A stretch of 64,000 nucleotides of DNA from Nymphaea colorata (lineage: Eukaryota > Streptophyta > Magnoliopsida > Nymphaeales > Nymphaeaceae), in NCBI RefSeq assembly GCF_008831285.2, contig NC_045138.2, positions 21,113,934 to 21,177,933 of the forward strand, read 5' to 3'. The translations under genes were made by a program, and so were the position numbers. The notes below the pieces were generated by a model that ran no database searches, was not told the DNA's origin, and saw only the letters and a list, made by a program, of their open reading frames with translations. How positions within the stretch are numbered: the first letter of the stretch is position 1; each line of letters starts with the position of its first letter. Positions 36,701 through 49,200 of this stretch are shown piece after piece.

Positions 36701-39518
36701 TGGCAAAAAGAAAAGAAAAACATTCACATTGTTGTCCAAGAACTACATTTATGAATATACATCAATTTCTCAAACTATTTTGAAAGAGCAAGCACTGTTC
36801 GCAGAATTTATGCTAAAATTCCAAGTGTTATTAGTTCTACCTGAAGAAGGTTGTGTACTATGATCTTGTTATCCTCTGGTTGGTTGTAGATGGCATCCAA
36901 GAGAGCACTCTGTTTCAGTCTTAGTAACTGACACAATGTCTTCGTTCTAAATGTGAAAATTTGAGGCCTATTGCATAACACGCTAACTTCGCCAAATATG
37001 TCTCCTGCTACTAAGATGCTTATTATCTGTTCGACTTCTGCCGTTTTAGCAATCTTTTCGATCTCACCTGTCACTACTATATAAACATCATCTGGAGCAC
37101 CATTTTGCATGATCACTTCCTCCTTAGGAGGCAAATATTCCACTTTCATCTCTGTAACCTTATGCAACCATACAAAAATATCAAAAGGAGCCTACAATAT
37201 CCTTTAATTATTCAAAACAGTCATTTATTAATGAAGACACTTACCAGAAGCAATAGAAAGTCCTTCGAGACTCCCTTGAAGAGATAGGCCTGTTCCACAA
37301 TTGGGAGGAAAAGATGTTGGCATATGCTTTTACAGATTGATTTAGGAATTTGCTCCATTATATTTTGATGGTTCAAGCTTTCTGCTTTAAATCTGAGGCA
37401 CATATATGAAATTATTTGCTCCTTCAGCCTTCGTGGAATGTGGTTCCTAGATACAAAATCTGAAGCTTCTTGTATGCTATTTCTCTGCATGCACCAAAAG
37501 GAACCAATAAGTGATAGAATTTGCACGCTGTCAAGCTTCCTGTATTTTTGAGAAAAAAGAAGAGCTACTTCATTATGCAGAAGGAAAGGATTCCTTTCTT
37601 TTTTCTATTATTTGCATTTTAAGAAATCACTAAACAAGGAGTGCAGTGCATGGAATCATCAACCAAATATTCATGAATGCCTTACTGAACTATGTTGGGA
37701 CTATGAACAATAGTTTACAGAAACTGAAAGAAATGAGAAACGATCAGCACATTCTTCCCTACTAGCAGTTCTAGGCTTACAAATTGCATTGTTCGACGAG
37801 TCCCTTCCACTATGAGATTGGTCATGTTGCCGATTATATAAGCAGTGAGCCCAAGATTGAAGAGCATGTAGAAGATAATAAAGATCATTTCTAGAGCATT
37901 AACTGCATGCAGATCTCCATATCCCACGGTGGTCATGGTACTGATAGACCAGTAGATGGCTGAGATGTAACGAAACCAGATATTGGACTCTCTGAAATTG
38001 GGAATGACAGAACCAATCCATGTTCTTCCTTTATGAGGATACCTGTCTGCAAGCATGTAATACATACAGCCTGAAAAATGAATGGACAACAATGTAACCT
38101 GCAACAAATTGAAGACTTCAATCAAACAAAAGGATGGCACAAAATCCATACAATACATGTGAAGGTGGGAGAAGATGTAACTTACAAAAACAAGTCTCAC
38201 ACATCTCGTCCAGAAATAACTGAACCGTATATCTTTCTCAATCCTGAAGAAAATGCAACTGAATCAGTAGGTCGCATAATGTGAATAGGAGTTCCCCTGC
38301 TTAATTAGAGATTCGATAAAATTTAGAAAAAACGATGAACGGCTGCTGGGGGTTAGGGCCCCCACCCTTTTTATACAACTGTCAACAAGATATGCACTCC
38401 CAAATCCCCGAAAAGGAATATCCACAGCTTAGGAATATCCACAGCTTGTAGAAAGTTAAAAAGCAGTCGATGAAACTATCTTTATGGGTACTAAAGATCT
38501 TCGAATCTAGAGAATCGCAGGTTAGAACTTATCGGACTGTTCTATTCTGTGTCTTCATCTAAACTGAAACGGAGCTATACTTCGCATTCTTCTTTACTCT
38601 CTTAGTCCCCAAGAAAGAAACGGAGCCTGTTCTAGTCCAACAATTTTAGTCCAGCCATACTTTTGTCATATAAACGGCAATTTTGGTGACGTTCCTTATA
38701 TTTAACACACAGGAGTAAGGAAAGGGTTAAAAAAACCTTGTGAAGAATTGCTTGACCCTTCTCAGACGCCAGAGTCTCAAGATTCCCAGCACGCCACACC
38801 AAAGACAAGGCTTGCTGTCTGCACTAAACAGGTAGAAGAAGGCCTCATAGGGAATCGTAGAAGCTACATCCATGATCAACCATGACGATGAATACCTGGC
38901 AATGCGCCCATAAACCTCATGAAAAAAAGTAAAAGAAACCAAAAATTTTGCTTTGAAGCTCATATAGACATATACCGACATGAGTAGCATAACAATGATT
39001 TCCAACAGACCTCAAAGCAATTTTCCTCAAGTCCTGAACTAAATTCTGAGTCTTGGGGTCAATATAAGCTAGAAAGAACGTCAGAGCTATATCGTTCCAA
39101 AAGAAGAGATCCACCACACTGTTAGCTATACAAAGACCCTTCTGTGGCTTGGACTTCAAGAAAGCAATCATGAATGGGTATATCCATCCAGAATAAGCTA
39201 CCAAGAACACCATCCATACCTCCCAACACCTGAAAAACACATATCTTGAACATATATACGAAACTGATATTAACATATGCATGGAATTCTTGCCAAAACG
39301 TACTGTTACCTATATCTCGAATCAAGTGGGGAGACGATTAGTCTCCTGGGTTCTGTTAGAGATTGAGTGTAACTTGAAGACCCCAATGGTGGGAGGATGA
39401 TTTTGGACAGATGGCGCCGGCTAAGTTTTCCACCATTATCCGGGTTAGGGCCCTTTTGGTTTTTTTCAAGATCCTTCATTTTGATCTTCAGTTTTTCTGC
39501 TTTTTCTACAGCGCTCAT
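33706..39518 (-). CDS. AKT2: Shaker-type K+ channel, AKT2/AKT3-like (complete, 11 exons)
   Basis: Voltage-dependent plasma-membrane K+ channel; AKT2 is the weakly rectifying phloem form. Exons: 39310-39518, 39011-39229, 38737-38895, 38186-38243, 37781-38098, 37245-37484, 36841-37158, 36501-36686, 35715-35790, 35113-35649 and 33706-33839. They sum to 2454 bp, 817 aa (Arabidopsis AKT2 is about 802), all in phase with GT-AG ends. In order: N-terminal [14 protein letters not shown] and [11 protein letters not shown] before S1; S4 with [15 protein letters not shown] (about 178-196); pore with TMTTVGYGD (about 270-277); C-linker [21 protein letters not shown]; cyclic-nucleotide-binding-like domain (about 402-507); ankyrin repeats with [23 protein letters not shown] tail with [31 protein letters not shown] and the NHQ(x)[13 protein letters not shown] run favour AKT2 over AKT1 or KAT1. 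No broken motif is seen. The last exon lies beyond a 1.27-kb intron. Confidence 0.95.
36226..36453. repeat. 114-bp tandem duplication inside an AKT2-like intron
   Basis: Two adjacent copies, starting at 36226 and 36340, both with AGACCAAATGCAAGACC and GTTTAAATTTTCATTT and few differences. They lie between exons 8 and 9 and do not touch splice sites. Confidence 0.9.
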
Positions 39519-41112
39519 ATTTCTTAGGGATGACTTAATGACTGAAGATGTTACAGGGGAAATGCGCTACAGCAGAAATCTTGTCGTGGAGAGGAAAAGA
39601 AACTAGGATGAGTAGCAGGAAGAGTTCATGGGAGAAACGGTAAGATGGAAAACAAATGTCAGCCACAGCAGCTTAGACAGGAAGCTCCTTTTCTCTGAAA
39701 TGCGCATGTCAGTGGTTACTGATATCCACAGAGTCGCTATTCGGGGTAATATGTGACTGTCAGTGCCACCGAGTTGACGGACGTTGCAAAAGCTTCAGGT
39801 GCTTGAGACGCCAAAGTTCCGAAGTCATGAGATGCAAAGCAAGTTATGTTCAATGCAGCCTACGGAGAAGAAATATAACTAGCTGACTTGAGATTTGAGT
39901 CTACACGAAAGCGTCTTCGACTGGTAAATATGAAGCTAGTTATGAGAGATATGAATTTTGTGTCTTGAACTTTTGTGCGAAACTGTGAACTACTATTTAT
40001 TTTTAGAACTAATTTTATGCGTGACACCTTATTAGCTATCTAAACAGTTCAGGTGTTCCATAAACTTTGTTAATGTGACCTTTAATAAATAAGATTTTAT
40101 TACAAAACCCTTTTTAATTCAGTGTTCAGAGTTAGGCAGGTGCACTCTCTACGTCGAAAACTTATGGTAGTGTTTGAATCTCATAAAAAAGAAAAAAACC
40201 AGGCTACATCTTCCGTGATGACTTGTTATTAATGAGAAACAGCTTAAGAAGAAATTAATGAGAAGCAGCTTTTCCTGATGTTTTAAATTTAAAAGGGCAC
40301 TTGTACATAACTAATTAAAAGATACTAATATATAAATAAAACACTTAAGGATTAATCTTTTTACCTTCTTCATCCAAAGAGACTTTTGATTTTTACTGTC
40401 CTCAAAAACTAGGATGATTGTGGAGGCTTTTCTTTGGACTATTGAAGCAAAAAAATACATGATACATACGGCTCATGACCTGTCAAATTTTGGACAAACA
40501 TGCTACGTGGGTGTTACTGAGTGAACAATCGACCTGTTAAGCCCAAGTGGACAACCTCACTGCTACACGCTTGTTGAAAAAGCCATTCAAAGGTGTAAGA
40601 AGACGTGCAATCATGCAAATCTCCTTTTGTTTTTATTTAGAATGTTTCTTTTTTATGGTCATGAGGTACATTTTGAAAAAGTTAAATTGTGCTCGACGGT
40701 CCAGCGATATTTTAAAGTCGGTTTTACGAAATAATTTTAGAAAAAATATAACTTAAATGCGTTTCCCATGAAAAACACATAGCACTAATAGCAGCAGGAA
40801 TAAACCCTCTTTTGTTCACAATTACAATTAAGGGTAGAGTTTAAACTTTTTTTTATGGGATATTAAATATATGGTTAACAAATTTTCAATTGATGCGAAT
40901 CTTTAGAGCTGTCTCGTAATAATTGAACCCAGATTTTAATAATGAACAAGGTTTCAAAGAGTGAGCTCCGTGAAGTTCACGTATGCCCCCACAAAGCCCT
41001 CACCTGTCTCCTCTATTTGTGATTTATTTGGATTCAATGCTCGCAGTAAAACTTTAATGAACATCTCGACAGCCTTTCGGTTCTTGTTACAAATTTAAAT
41101 TTCATGGCAAGC
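39519..41112. other. Upstream flank of the AKT2-like gene and spacer
   Basis: The first few hundred bases above 39518 should hold the AKT2-like 5' UTR and promoter. I could not identify a convincing TATA box or start site. The remainder is AT-rich, without recognised genes. Confidence 0.4.
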
Positions 41113-41578
41113 AAGGATGTCAAGGTATCATATTGAATTGGATGTACTTTTTACAATGTTCAGTATACCATATACATGTATTCGGATTGAAATATGAATA
41201 CGGAAAAGTTCATATTGTATTTGATCTAATTCTTAAAATCATAAATCAAATCTCACCTAAATTCAACTTTTAGATTCACATCAGAATCCATATATAGATG
41301 ACTTTGTAAATGCACAGTCAATGTTAACCTCATTGGTATGTTAATTAGTCACCACTAGCTTTCAATGTGCGTATATATTGGATATAAATATTTATTTAAA
41401 ACTGACTTGAGCCCAAATTCAAGTTCCATCGGATATTTATTTAAAATCAAATCTAAATCTAAATCCAATCTAATGCTATTTCTTAATTTCAAACCCCATT
41501 CCTGTGTCCTAATTGAATGTTCCTTTTTTCCATATCTGAATTTTCTTAAGTTATTTGGTCGGTTGATCCATGGATGTT
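41113..41578. repeat. Dispersed TAGGGATGTC-family repeat, copy 7
   Basis: Starts AAGGATGTCAAGG and contains GATTCACATCAGAATCC, AAATCTAAATCCAATC and the TTATTTGGTCGGTTGAT end block of the family. The right end is near a GGATGTT word at 41573; the termini are degraded. Confidence 0.55.
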
Positions 41579-41997
41579 ACATGTCATGCTTTTTTATTAT
41601 ATGACAAAAGATCTGCATCAAATGCATGGCTCGTGAAACTAAGGATCTTAGGACTGAGATCTACATTTGAGATGCTTTTTTTTGCTTTTTATATTGACAA
41701 AAGATATGATCTAAGATTAAAGTGGGAAGAGTCTGGTTCTGGATTTATAGATCTGAAATCCTGAAGATTCTTATACTAGAGCAAGTAAAAAGCATAAATT
41801 CAAACTTGAGGGGGACTAATATGAAAACATTTATGTTCACGTACAGATTTTGGAAATTTAGGAGGACCACATTCCCACTTGGCTTGAGTGTGGCTCAGCC
41901 AGCGGTACAAGCTAATTCACAAGGGTATGGGTTCAAGTATAAGTATGAATAAACCGCCACAAAAATCGCAACTTTAGAAAATGTGGGTATGAGATAC

Positions 41998-42035
<38 letters not shown>

Positions 42036-45000
42036 CAAAATACTCTAAAAATTCAAAATGAAAGCAACATTTGAATAAAAGATAATATAAATAAAAACAA
42101 TAACATGTTAATGACCAATAACTCACAAAAAAATAATGAAAATTGAGTAATAAACAAGTTACATCAAGTAAAAATAAATAGTTTGGACTTGTTTCGATCC
42201 AAAAAGTACCCAGGTGTGCCTAAGTACCCGTTTTGCCATGTTGGAATAGTGACATGAATATGGGGACCTATTGGAGTACCCATTAGGGAACAAGAGCATG
42301 GGTCCCATGATAAAACATGTGACTATCATAATATATATGCTTATTTTCAGTAGCTCATATCCATGCAATTAGCAATAGTTCACACTTTAGAAAAAAGGCT
42401 ACATAGCTTATGATAATAAGTCTCATGACTAGATTAATTGAATCTTTGTTCCAGAGTGTTGTTTCACAAGCACTCAAAGTTTCGATTCCATGAGTATCGG
42501 ACTTTTCAATTTTCATAGGTCTTTGTTGGGACGCAGGGGAGGATTATGATGTTGCTATCAGGAGAGCCGGCTCTAATTTTTTTCTCTTGAAATTGCTTGG
42601 GAAAAGAGACCAACGATTATATAAAAACAAAAAAGATTGAAATCATGAGTTAACAAATCATCAAATACAGTCGTATTTTTTTTTGGCTTTGTTATGAACA
42701 GAATCTGTTCATAAAGATATGGCAATGCAATACGCTACCATCTACCTATCTAAATGGAAAATTTTTTTGGAAACATATTCCCATAATCTTATTAACTTAT
42801 AGGAAAACCATTGCCAATGTTAAAAAACTGAACGGTTGTGCTCAACTTGTTATATGTATATATTGACATGGAGGTATTTTATGTGGCCAGCCACTTTCTG
42901 TTGTTTCACGGCTCGCCAGATGCCATAATTCAGATCAGAATTTTGCTGGCAAGAAAGTTGTCTGAATTGCAGCTCTGGGCCTTCTTATTTTGTCCTCCTC
43001 GTGTTTGGTCCACAGTTTCTCACATGAAAGCAGTTAGAAAAGCACATATAATTCCAAGGAATGCAATAAGATTTACCATGCAGACACTTGTCTATATCAT
43101 ATAGAAATTGTTTTTGGCTTTACTTGTCTTTTGGCCAAACACTAGAAGGTCTGAAAGGAATCAATGGATATGTATGGGCCAACCATTAGTTTTATCTCTG
43201 CATGATATCTTGAGATAAGTAATGGTCTGAAATTGATTTCCATTGCCCAAGTAATTAGATCGGATGTGTTGTAGGAATCAATTGATATGATTTGAGATCT
43301 GCCCTTAAGGAGAATAATAATAATAATAATAATACTCAGTTTTTCTAGGTACTTCCAAGCAATATGTTAGGCAGACTGCAACCAATTCAGGTGATAACAG
43401 TTATACTTAGGCACTGCTTGCGAACATAGTGTTATAGGCAAGAAAAATTAATGTTTCTAAAAAATTATACAATTGATCATACAATTTCATCCTCAAAATC
43501 ATATTTTAACATCACCCTACATGGATGTGCTGGAACATAAGAAAACAGATCAAAGTTAACATAAAACAAAATAACATTTACCATGGTTAAGTTCTTAGTA
43601 TATTACCTTGATCCACGAAGACAAAATCAATCAATATAATATATTTTATATATATATATATATATATAAAAGTTTCATGGTATTTCATGTCATAAGATAA
43701 ATAGAGAGAAGTTTGATGTCATATGCTACAAACCAGGCACAAAATTCATCGTAACGGATGAAACTTAGTTTTGTCACCGGACTAGGCCCCAACTAGTTCT
43801 AGGCCACACTTATTTATATCTTTAACGAATTTAATTTGGTAGTGTTTGGATGCATTATTTGTGGAGTTGGCTCCATGCGAAGTTTGAGTGAATTTCCAAG
43901 TGATCAAATAAAATTGGATATTCTAGAATGCTCTTGATATTGTCTATCAAAAAATAAAAAATCAAAACACACAAACGCAATATCAATGCATATGGGTTCC
44001 TGCTATTGAACGGACATCCACAAGGGTAATGCTTTATCCTTGTCTTTCCATTATGTTTGTCTCTTCCATTATTTATATTATTATGAATGAAAGAGAGAGA
44101 GGTGTGCATGATTCCATATCTTACAAAGCAAGCTCCGTTAACAAATCTGAAAGTGAGTTTTGTTCTTTCAACTGATTCTTTGCTAGTCATATTTCTGTAT
44201 TTAACAAGCATGATATTGTCTTTGCAAACATTAACTGTGGATTTAATTAGCTTTGTAAGTAAGTGGGACTTCTAAACAGGGGCATAGGCATGTGTGGTCA
44301 GTTGCCCACACAAACCCACAAAAAATTGATTTTTACTATATCGATACAGGAGAGCAATGTTTGATGGCCACAAAACACGTGTGTCCGTGAAACAAAACAC
44401 ACCTCCTACCCCGATCTACCCTCGCCCGTTCTCTTTCTCTCCTTCTCCTTCATCTCTCCCCTTTCCCACTGCTCTATGCCTTCTGCTCTCTCTGTTGCTC
44501 TCTTCCTCCATTCCATCAATCGACGGCGTTTGTCATCGCCTCAGCCCGTCTCCGGCGTCCTTCATCGCCTCAGTGCACCATCACTTCATGGCTATCTGGA
44601 GCAGTACGGGAAGATCAAGAGCCCAAAACAGGAGAGCAATTTCCTATGACAATAGCATCATTAACATAAACAAGCATAGACATGGTTATCACTGGATCGA
44701 ATCTCAACGTTGAGAGCTCCTTTACATGATTCCGTATTCGGTATGGCTTGGTAGCTAAAGCCCACTCTGTATTCAAAACTGCTAGTGCCTCTACCAGGGC
44801 TCGAACCCTGGATCTTTCCTTGTTCCATCATTAGGCGACAACACAAATACAGAGCCAGGTGAGATGCGGTAAAACGGCTAGAACTCCATTGTTCTTGAAC
44901 CCATAAACTACATGATCCCACCAACACTAAAACCAAAAGGAAGAGATAATATTTTTTAATAGATAAGTAGTCCTCCCCTGTCAATCGGGCTATCAGAAGA

Positions 45001-45109
45001 ATAAAAGAATGGACGTCGTTGGGATGATATTCTAGTAGACGGGTGGTCCGCCATTTTGAATGAATTATATAAGGTTGTAAAACAAAGATGATGACGTTGA
45101 TAAAAATAA
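41579..45109. other. Intergenic DNA with simple repeats and possible SINE heads
   Basis: (TA)n(TG)n is at 41997-42036, (AAT)n at 43311-43334 and (TA)n at 43648-43669. GTGGCTCAGCCAGCGG followed about 25 bases later by GGGTTCAAGTA (41890-41940) resembles pol III A and B boxes of a plant SINE. GGGCTCGAACCCTGG at 44798-44812 is a second B-box-like word (minus). The frames at 44357-44713 and 44661-45134 look spurious. Confidence 0.35.
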
Positions 45110-45182
45110 CACGCCCGGTGGGACTCGAACCCACAATCGCCTGATTAGAAGTCAGACGCCTTATCCATTAGGCCACGGGCGC
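45110..45182 (-). tRNA. tRNA-Arg (anticodon UCU)
   Basis: 73 nt that fold as a cloverleaf. The acceptor arm is GCGCCCG/CGGGCGT with a G-U first pair. The D arm is GCCT...AGGC. The anticodon arm is TCTGA-CTTCTAA-TCAGG with TCT at 45147-45149 (read on minus). The T arm contains GGTTCGAGTCC, discriminator G. There is no intron and no encoded CCA. A run of five T follows on the minus strand at about 45106-45102, a pol III terminator. It decodes AGA and probably AGG codons. Confidence 0.96.
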
Positions 45183-46218
45183 TGTGCTGAGAGCATTGCC
45201 CTAAATGACTTTGATAAATGCTCGGCCATTTAATTTTTATGAGGTGGTTCAATTACAGTTTTAAAATTCTAACGAAACTGAGATATATTTTTATATATGA
45301 TAAGTTAAATTTTTGAAAATTACATTTTTTTTTCAGTTGGGGGAGTGGGGGCTAGGGACCGGGCTCCGCCCCCCGAGCCCAAGGCTCAATAAAGCCAGGT
45401 GGCTTCAATGCAGGCCCTTTGTAAGTTTATTTCAGCATCGCCATCTACAATGGCCTTGTCGTCTTCTTAAACTTCATCACCCAATCCTTTTTTGTTTTGA
45501 TACAACTGTTATTAGCGATGTCCAACTATTCGATTTGGTTACATTAGGACCAAACTGGTCTGAAAAAGTTGAATATGGAACAAAATTTTCGATTAAGAAA
45601 TCAGATCAGATTCTGATTTAAAAAATGACATCCAATCGAGTTCAAACATAGATCTATCTTGTATCCAATGCTCTTATATTTTGAAAATCGATCAGAGTTC
45701 AAAACTTGGATTCAGATATGAATGTACAAATCAGATTTTGATTGGCCGAGTCAAAGCAAATTTCAGCCAAGTTAAATCGAGTTTTCATCATAAATGAGAG
45801 GACCTGGCAAGGGGGCTGAGTCGAGTCAAATTAACCGAGTCGACAGGTTGATCCTGCGAGTTTTAATTCACTGACCTCAAATCGTTGTATAAGTTGTGAA
45901 ACCAAATAGAGGAGTGAGAAAATGTAAGATTAATTTATAAGTCAAATCATCGTTCTGTTGGTTTAAAAAATATATCACAACTGGCAATGGTTATTTATTT
46001 GGTTACCATGCCATTTTATTTCAATAATTTCTCTTTATTTTGAAGGGCAATTAGTTATGTCACTTGGAGAATTGAATGGGTAGAAACAAACCACACACAC
46101 GTAGAGAGAGAGAGAGAGAGAGTAATGCTTCTACAATACAACTGAGTAAATCACTGTTTACAAACTTCAGAGAATGAAAAACTTGTGCAGACTCTGTACA
46201 GAAGCACTCCATAAAGGT
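45183..46218. other. Spacer between the tRNA and the rhomboid-like gene
   Basis: Contains a GGCGGAGCCC-type head (about 45340-45385, minus) with the A/T-rich arm seen in other copies, a TAGGGATGTC-family fragment (45512-45745) and (GA)n at 46104-46122. No gene. Confidence 0.4.
45512..45745. repeat. Dispersed TAGGGATGTC-family repeat, partial copy 8
   Basis: Begins GCGATGTCCAACTATTCG and continues with GAAATCAGATCAGATTCTG, GACATCCAATCG and TTGGATTCAGATATGAATG. The far end was not found. Confidence 0.5.
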
Positions 46219-49200
46219 CTAGGAGCAGATATCGTTGCACAAGTCTTCGAGTCTTCTCACGGACATATCGGCGTATGGAAAAACTTTGAACTTGCCATTC
46301 GTCTGACAAGTCAATGTCAAACGAGCACTACTTACTGTGGCCTGCAAGAAAAGGAACAAATGTGTCACAATGCAGCAGCATTCATTGGCCTGACACTAAT
46401 AACATGAAGTCCTTTTCCATGGAAAGGAGGTAAGCCCATGAGGAACAGTTTTGTTTCAAATATTTTGCTCCAGCCTTATATAAGGACCTCCCAGGCTTCC
46501 AGAGGATCTTAGTGACATTGATTTGCTGACAATCAATCTCTAACTTTTGGAACAAAGCAACTGAAGGTACACGTTGGTTTACAGTTTACACTCATATAGA
46601 TATAAGAGAATCTAATTAACCATGTGTACCAAGTTATCAACCTGCTGTAATAAAGCAGGAACCATCTGAGTGAGTTAATAAGTTTGACCAGCAGAGACTT
46701 ACAAACCTGACAAGGCATGTCATTCTCACTGCAGCTCCACTTTTTTATGGAAACACAATTCAGATGATGACACCAAGTGCAGTACTTATTTGCATCTACT
46801 TCATAGAAGACTGCCAGAAGAAGTCCGACAAGACTGCATGAAACATGCATTGCATAAACACCATACCAACAAATGAAACCAAATGAATAAGTTAGAACAC
46901 ACTTACAAAGGAATGAAGAGAATCATGGCAATGACTCTTGTCAATGGTCTGTCAAATTTGGTAAGTGATACAGGAAACACCTTCGGCCCATAGGAATGAG
47001 ATTCTTTCTTCATGTTCACCCCCCTGTTTTTGGGATCATAAGTAGACATTGCTCCAAGAAGAACTCCAGATATAAGGGATCCCACGTTCGCAAAATTGTC
47101 AGTGTATGGTAGCATGCCAAGAATGAAACTTATCATTGCTATAGAGGACATTGTGACCAATGCTGCCAACTGTAACCACGTGTACAAAATTTCTTCAGTT
47201 TTTAGTTAATAAAGCTATGCAACTGAGGATTTAAGGCTGAGATAAATTGCCTTGTCATCATATCTCGACCAGTTCTTAATGAGTCCAGAAATCATTGTTC
47301 CTAGTAATCCAAATAGAGGACTGGATGCACCAACAACTGGACTGTTCTGTACAAACAGTGCAGAAAGCAGGCTACCAGAAAATGCAGAAAGCAGGTAGAT
47401 TATCACAGTCCTCCCTGTAAAAAATGATATCATATTAGAAGGTGCTGACAGAGGAGGAAAAATAAGTGTAAAACTATGCGTTTTTAGTTACCAAATCAGA
47501 AATTATCATACATTGTTCATGAGTTACGTGCCAGTACAGGCGCTGGTATGGGTTATGGGCATGGAGCAATTTTCAAAAATTTGGGCATGGCCGCATGGGG
47601 ACACATCCATACATATATATTTATATGTGCACTTATATGCATAGATAATAAGGTTTTAGCTAAATAAACACATAAATTCATTTCTTATATTCATAAAAAA
47701 TATATTACTGAACAACAAAATGCTAAATTATACTTAAAATGTATAAAAAAAAATACTAAACTGTACCCAAACAAGTACAAAAATTAAGTCTGCCATGTCC
47801 AGGCCTGCACCCATGTCGACACGGACGTGTGGCCTTTTCAGGTGCGTCCATGTTTCATAATTAAAAGTACACTAAGAACTGAAACAAATAAAGGCGAGAT
47901 CCAAATAACCTACTAAGAAGAGAAAAGAAGGAAATATCAGGTTAAAAAGTAGCGGTCTAGACTGCAATAAGTTATGGGTGACAACCGATGCAATTGAACA
48001 AGGAAAGGCTATTGGCAATTGGTGACAGTAATGAATCAGCAACACAACCCTCCCCCACGATATCAAGTGGCTGGAAGCAATCTAAATAGTAGTCCAGCTA
48101 GCATCGAAACAAAGTTTACCCCTTGGGTTGATGCTCTATCTGCCAAGTTCTAACCACGGCTACTAAAAATGCTAAATGACTTAACCAGATTATTCAAGCT
48201 TATCATGGTACTACGCTCAAGGAAAGCCTCAGATAGATGCCTCTTTAGAAACTGCAGTTTTTACAAGGATGAAAATGATAGATTGTGGCAGTTAGATTGT
48301 AGAGGTTAAGTTTGAACTGGCTTGTCTATGGAAACAACTGCATTTTTTCAAGGTTGTATGTGTAATAATTGAGATTCAAACTACTGTTTAGAAGCCAAGC
48401 TTCAAATTTTCAATCCTCTGGGTTCGATGATACTAAACACATATACAGTACCTATTACACGTTGATGAGCTTATGAGAGATTTGAGCCTACAGAAGCCTA
48501 TTTGATGAGGGTGCATGAGCATGCCTAACATAGTGCCAAATGATGTTGTAAATGGTATTGAAGTACTGAGAAACTGAGATACCCACATGGTCCACAATCT
48601 TGTGCCAAACGTATCCCGATGAATAACATGCTTGAGATATTGATAACCAGATGAAAAGCTCCTCCATGTAACCATGTAAATGTCATTAGGCGCCATTTTT
48701 GTTTTTCTGCAATTATCCTGGTACGCCTCAGAGCACCCAATGCATCCAACCTATAAAAGGCAATGGGATATCAACTAAAATTGTTCCGTGCTATAATACT
48801 TGGTGAATATGCCTAGGATTTACTTGAGGAAACTACCACTTCACCTTGAAATTAAGTTGTTGTACCCGTCAGACCCATTTCGAAAAGATCATTTTTGTCT
48901 CCTTGTTCTAAAAAAAGTCTCATTGAAATGAAGTCTTTCTATTACCTTTTTTGTTTTCTTGGTTGTCAGATATTATGAATTTTAAAACATGCAGAATACA
49001 AGGAAAAAAAAATGCATACCTGTACAAGAATCAAACTAAATATTGTGACAAGATTTGGGAAATTATTTGCTTTTGAAAATCTTAGTAAACTATGAGGTAT
49101 CCAAAAATTTCCCTACCCTGTGCTTATAATAATTCACAAAAGTTCAGGAAACCAGTGCTTCGTATCTATCTCGGTCTAAGTGTTGGTCCACAGAAGCACA

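Noticed and set aside
44745-44860. Second tRNA or SINE suggested by GGGCTCGAACCCTGG
   Set aside because: No acceptor, D or anticodon arms can be formed; at most a decayed SINE.
44661-45134. 157-codon frame (-) running into the tRNA
   Set aside because: Its start is inside the tRNA-Arg gene and the protein matches nothing.
46174-46407. 77-codon frame (+)
   Set aside because: Antisense of the last exon of the rhomboid-like gene.
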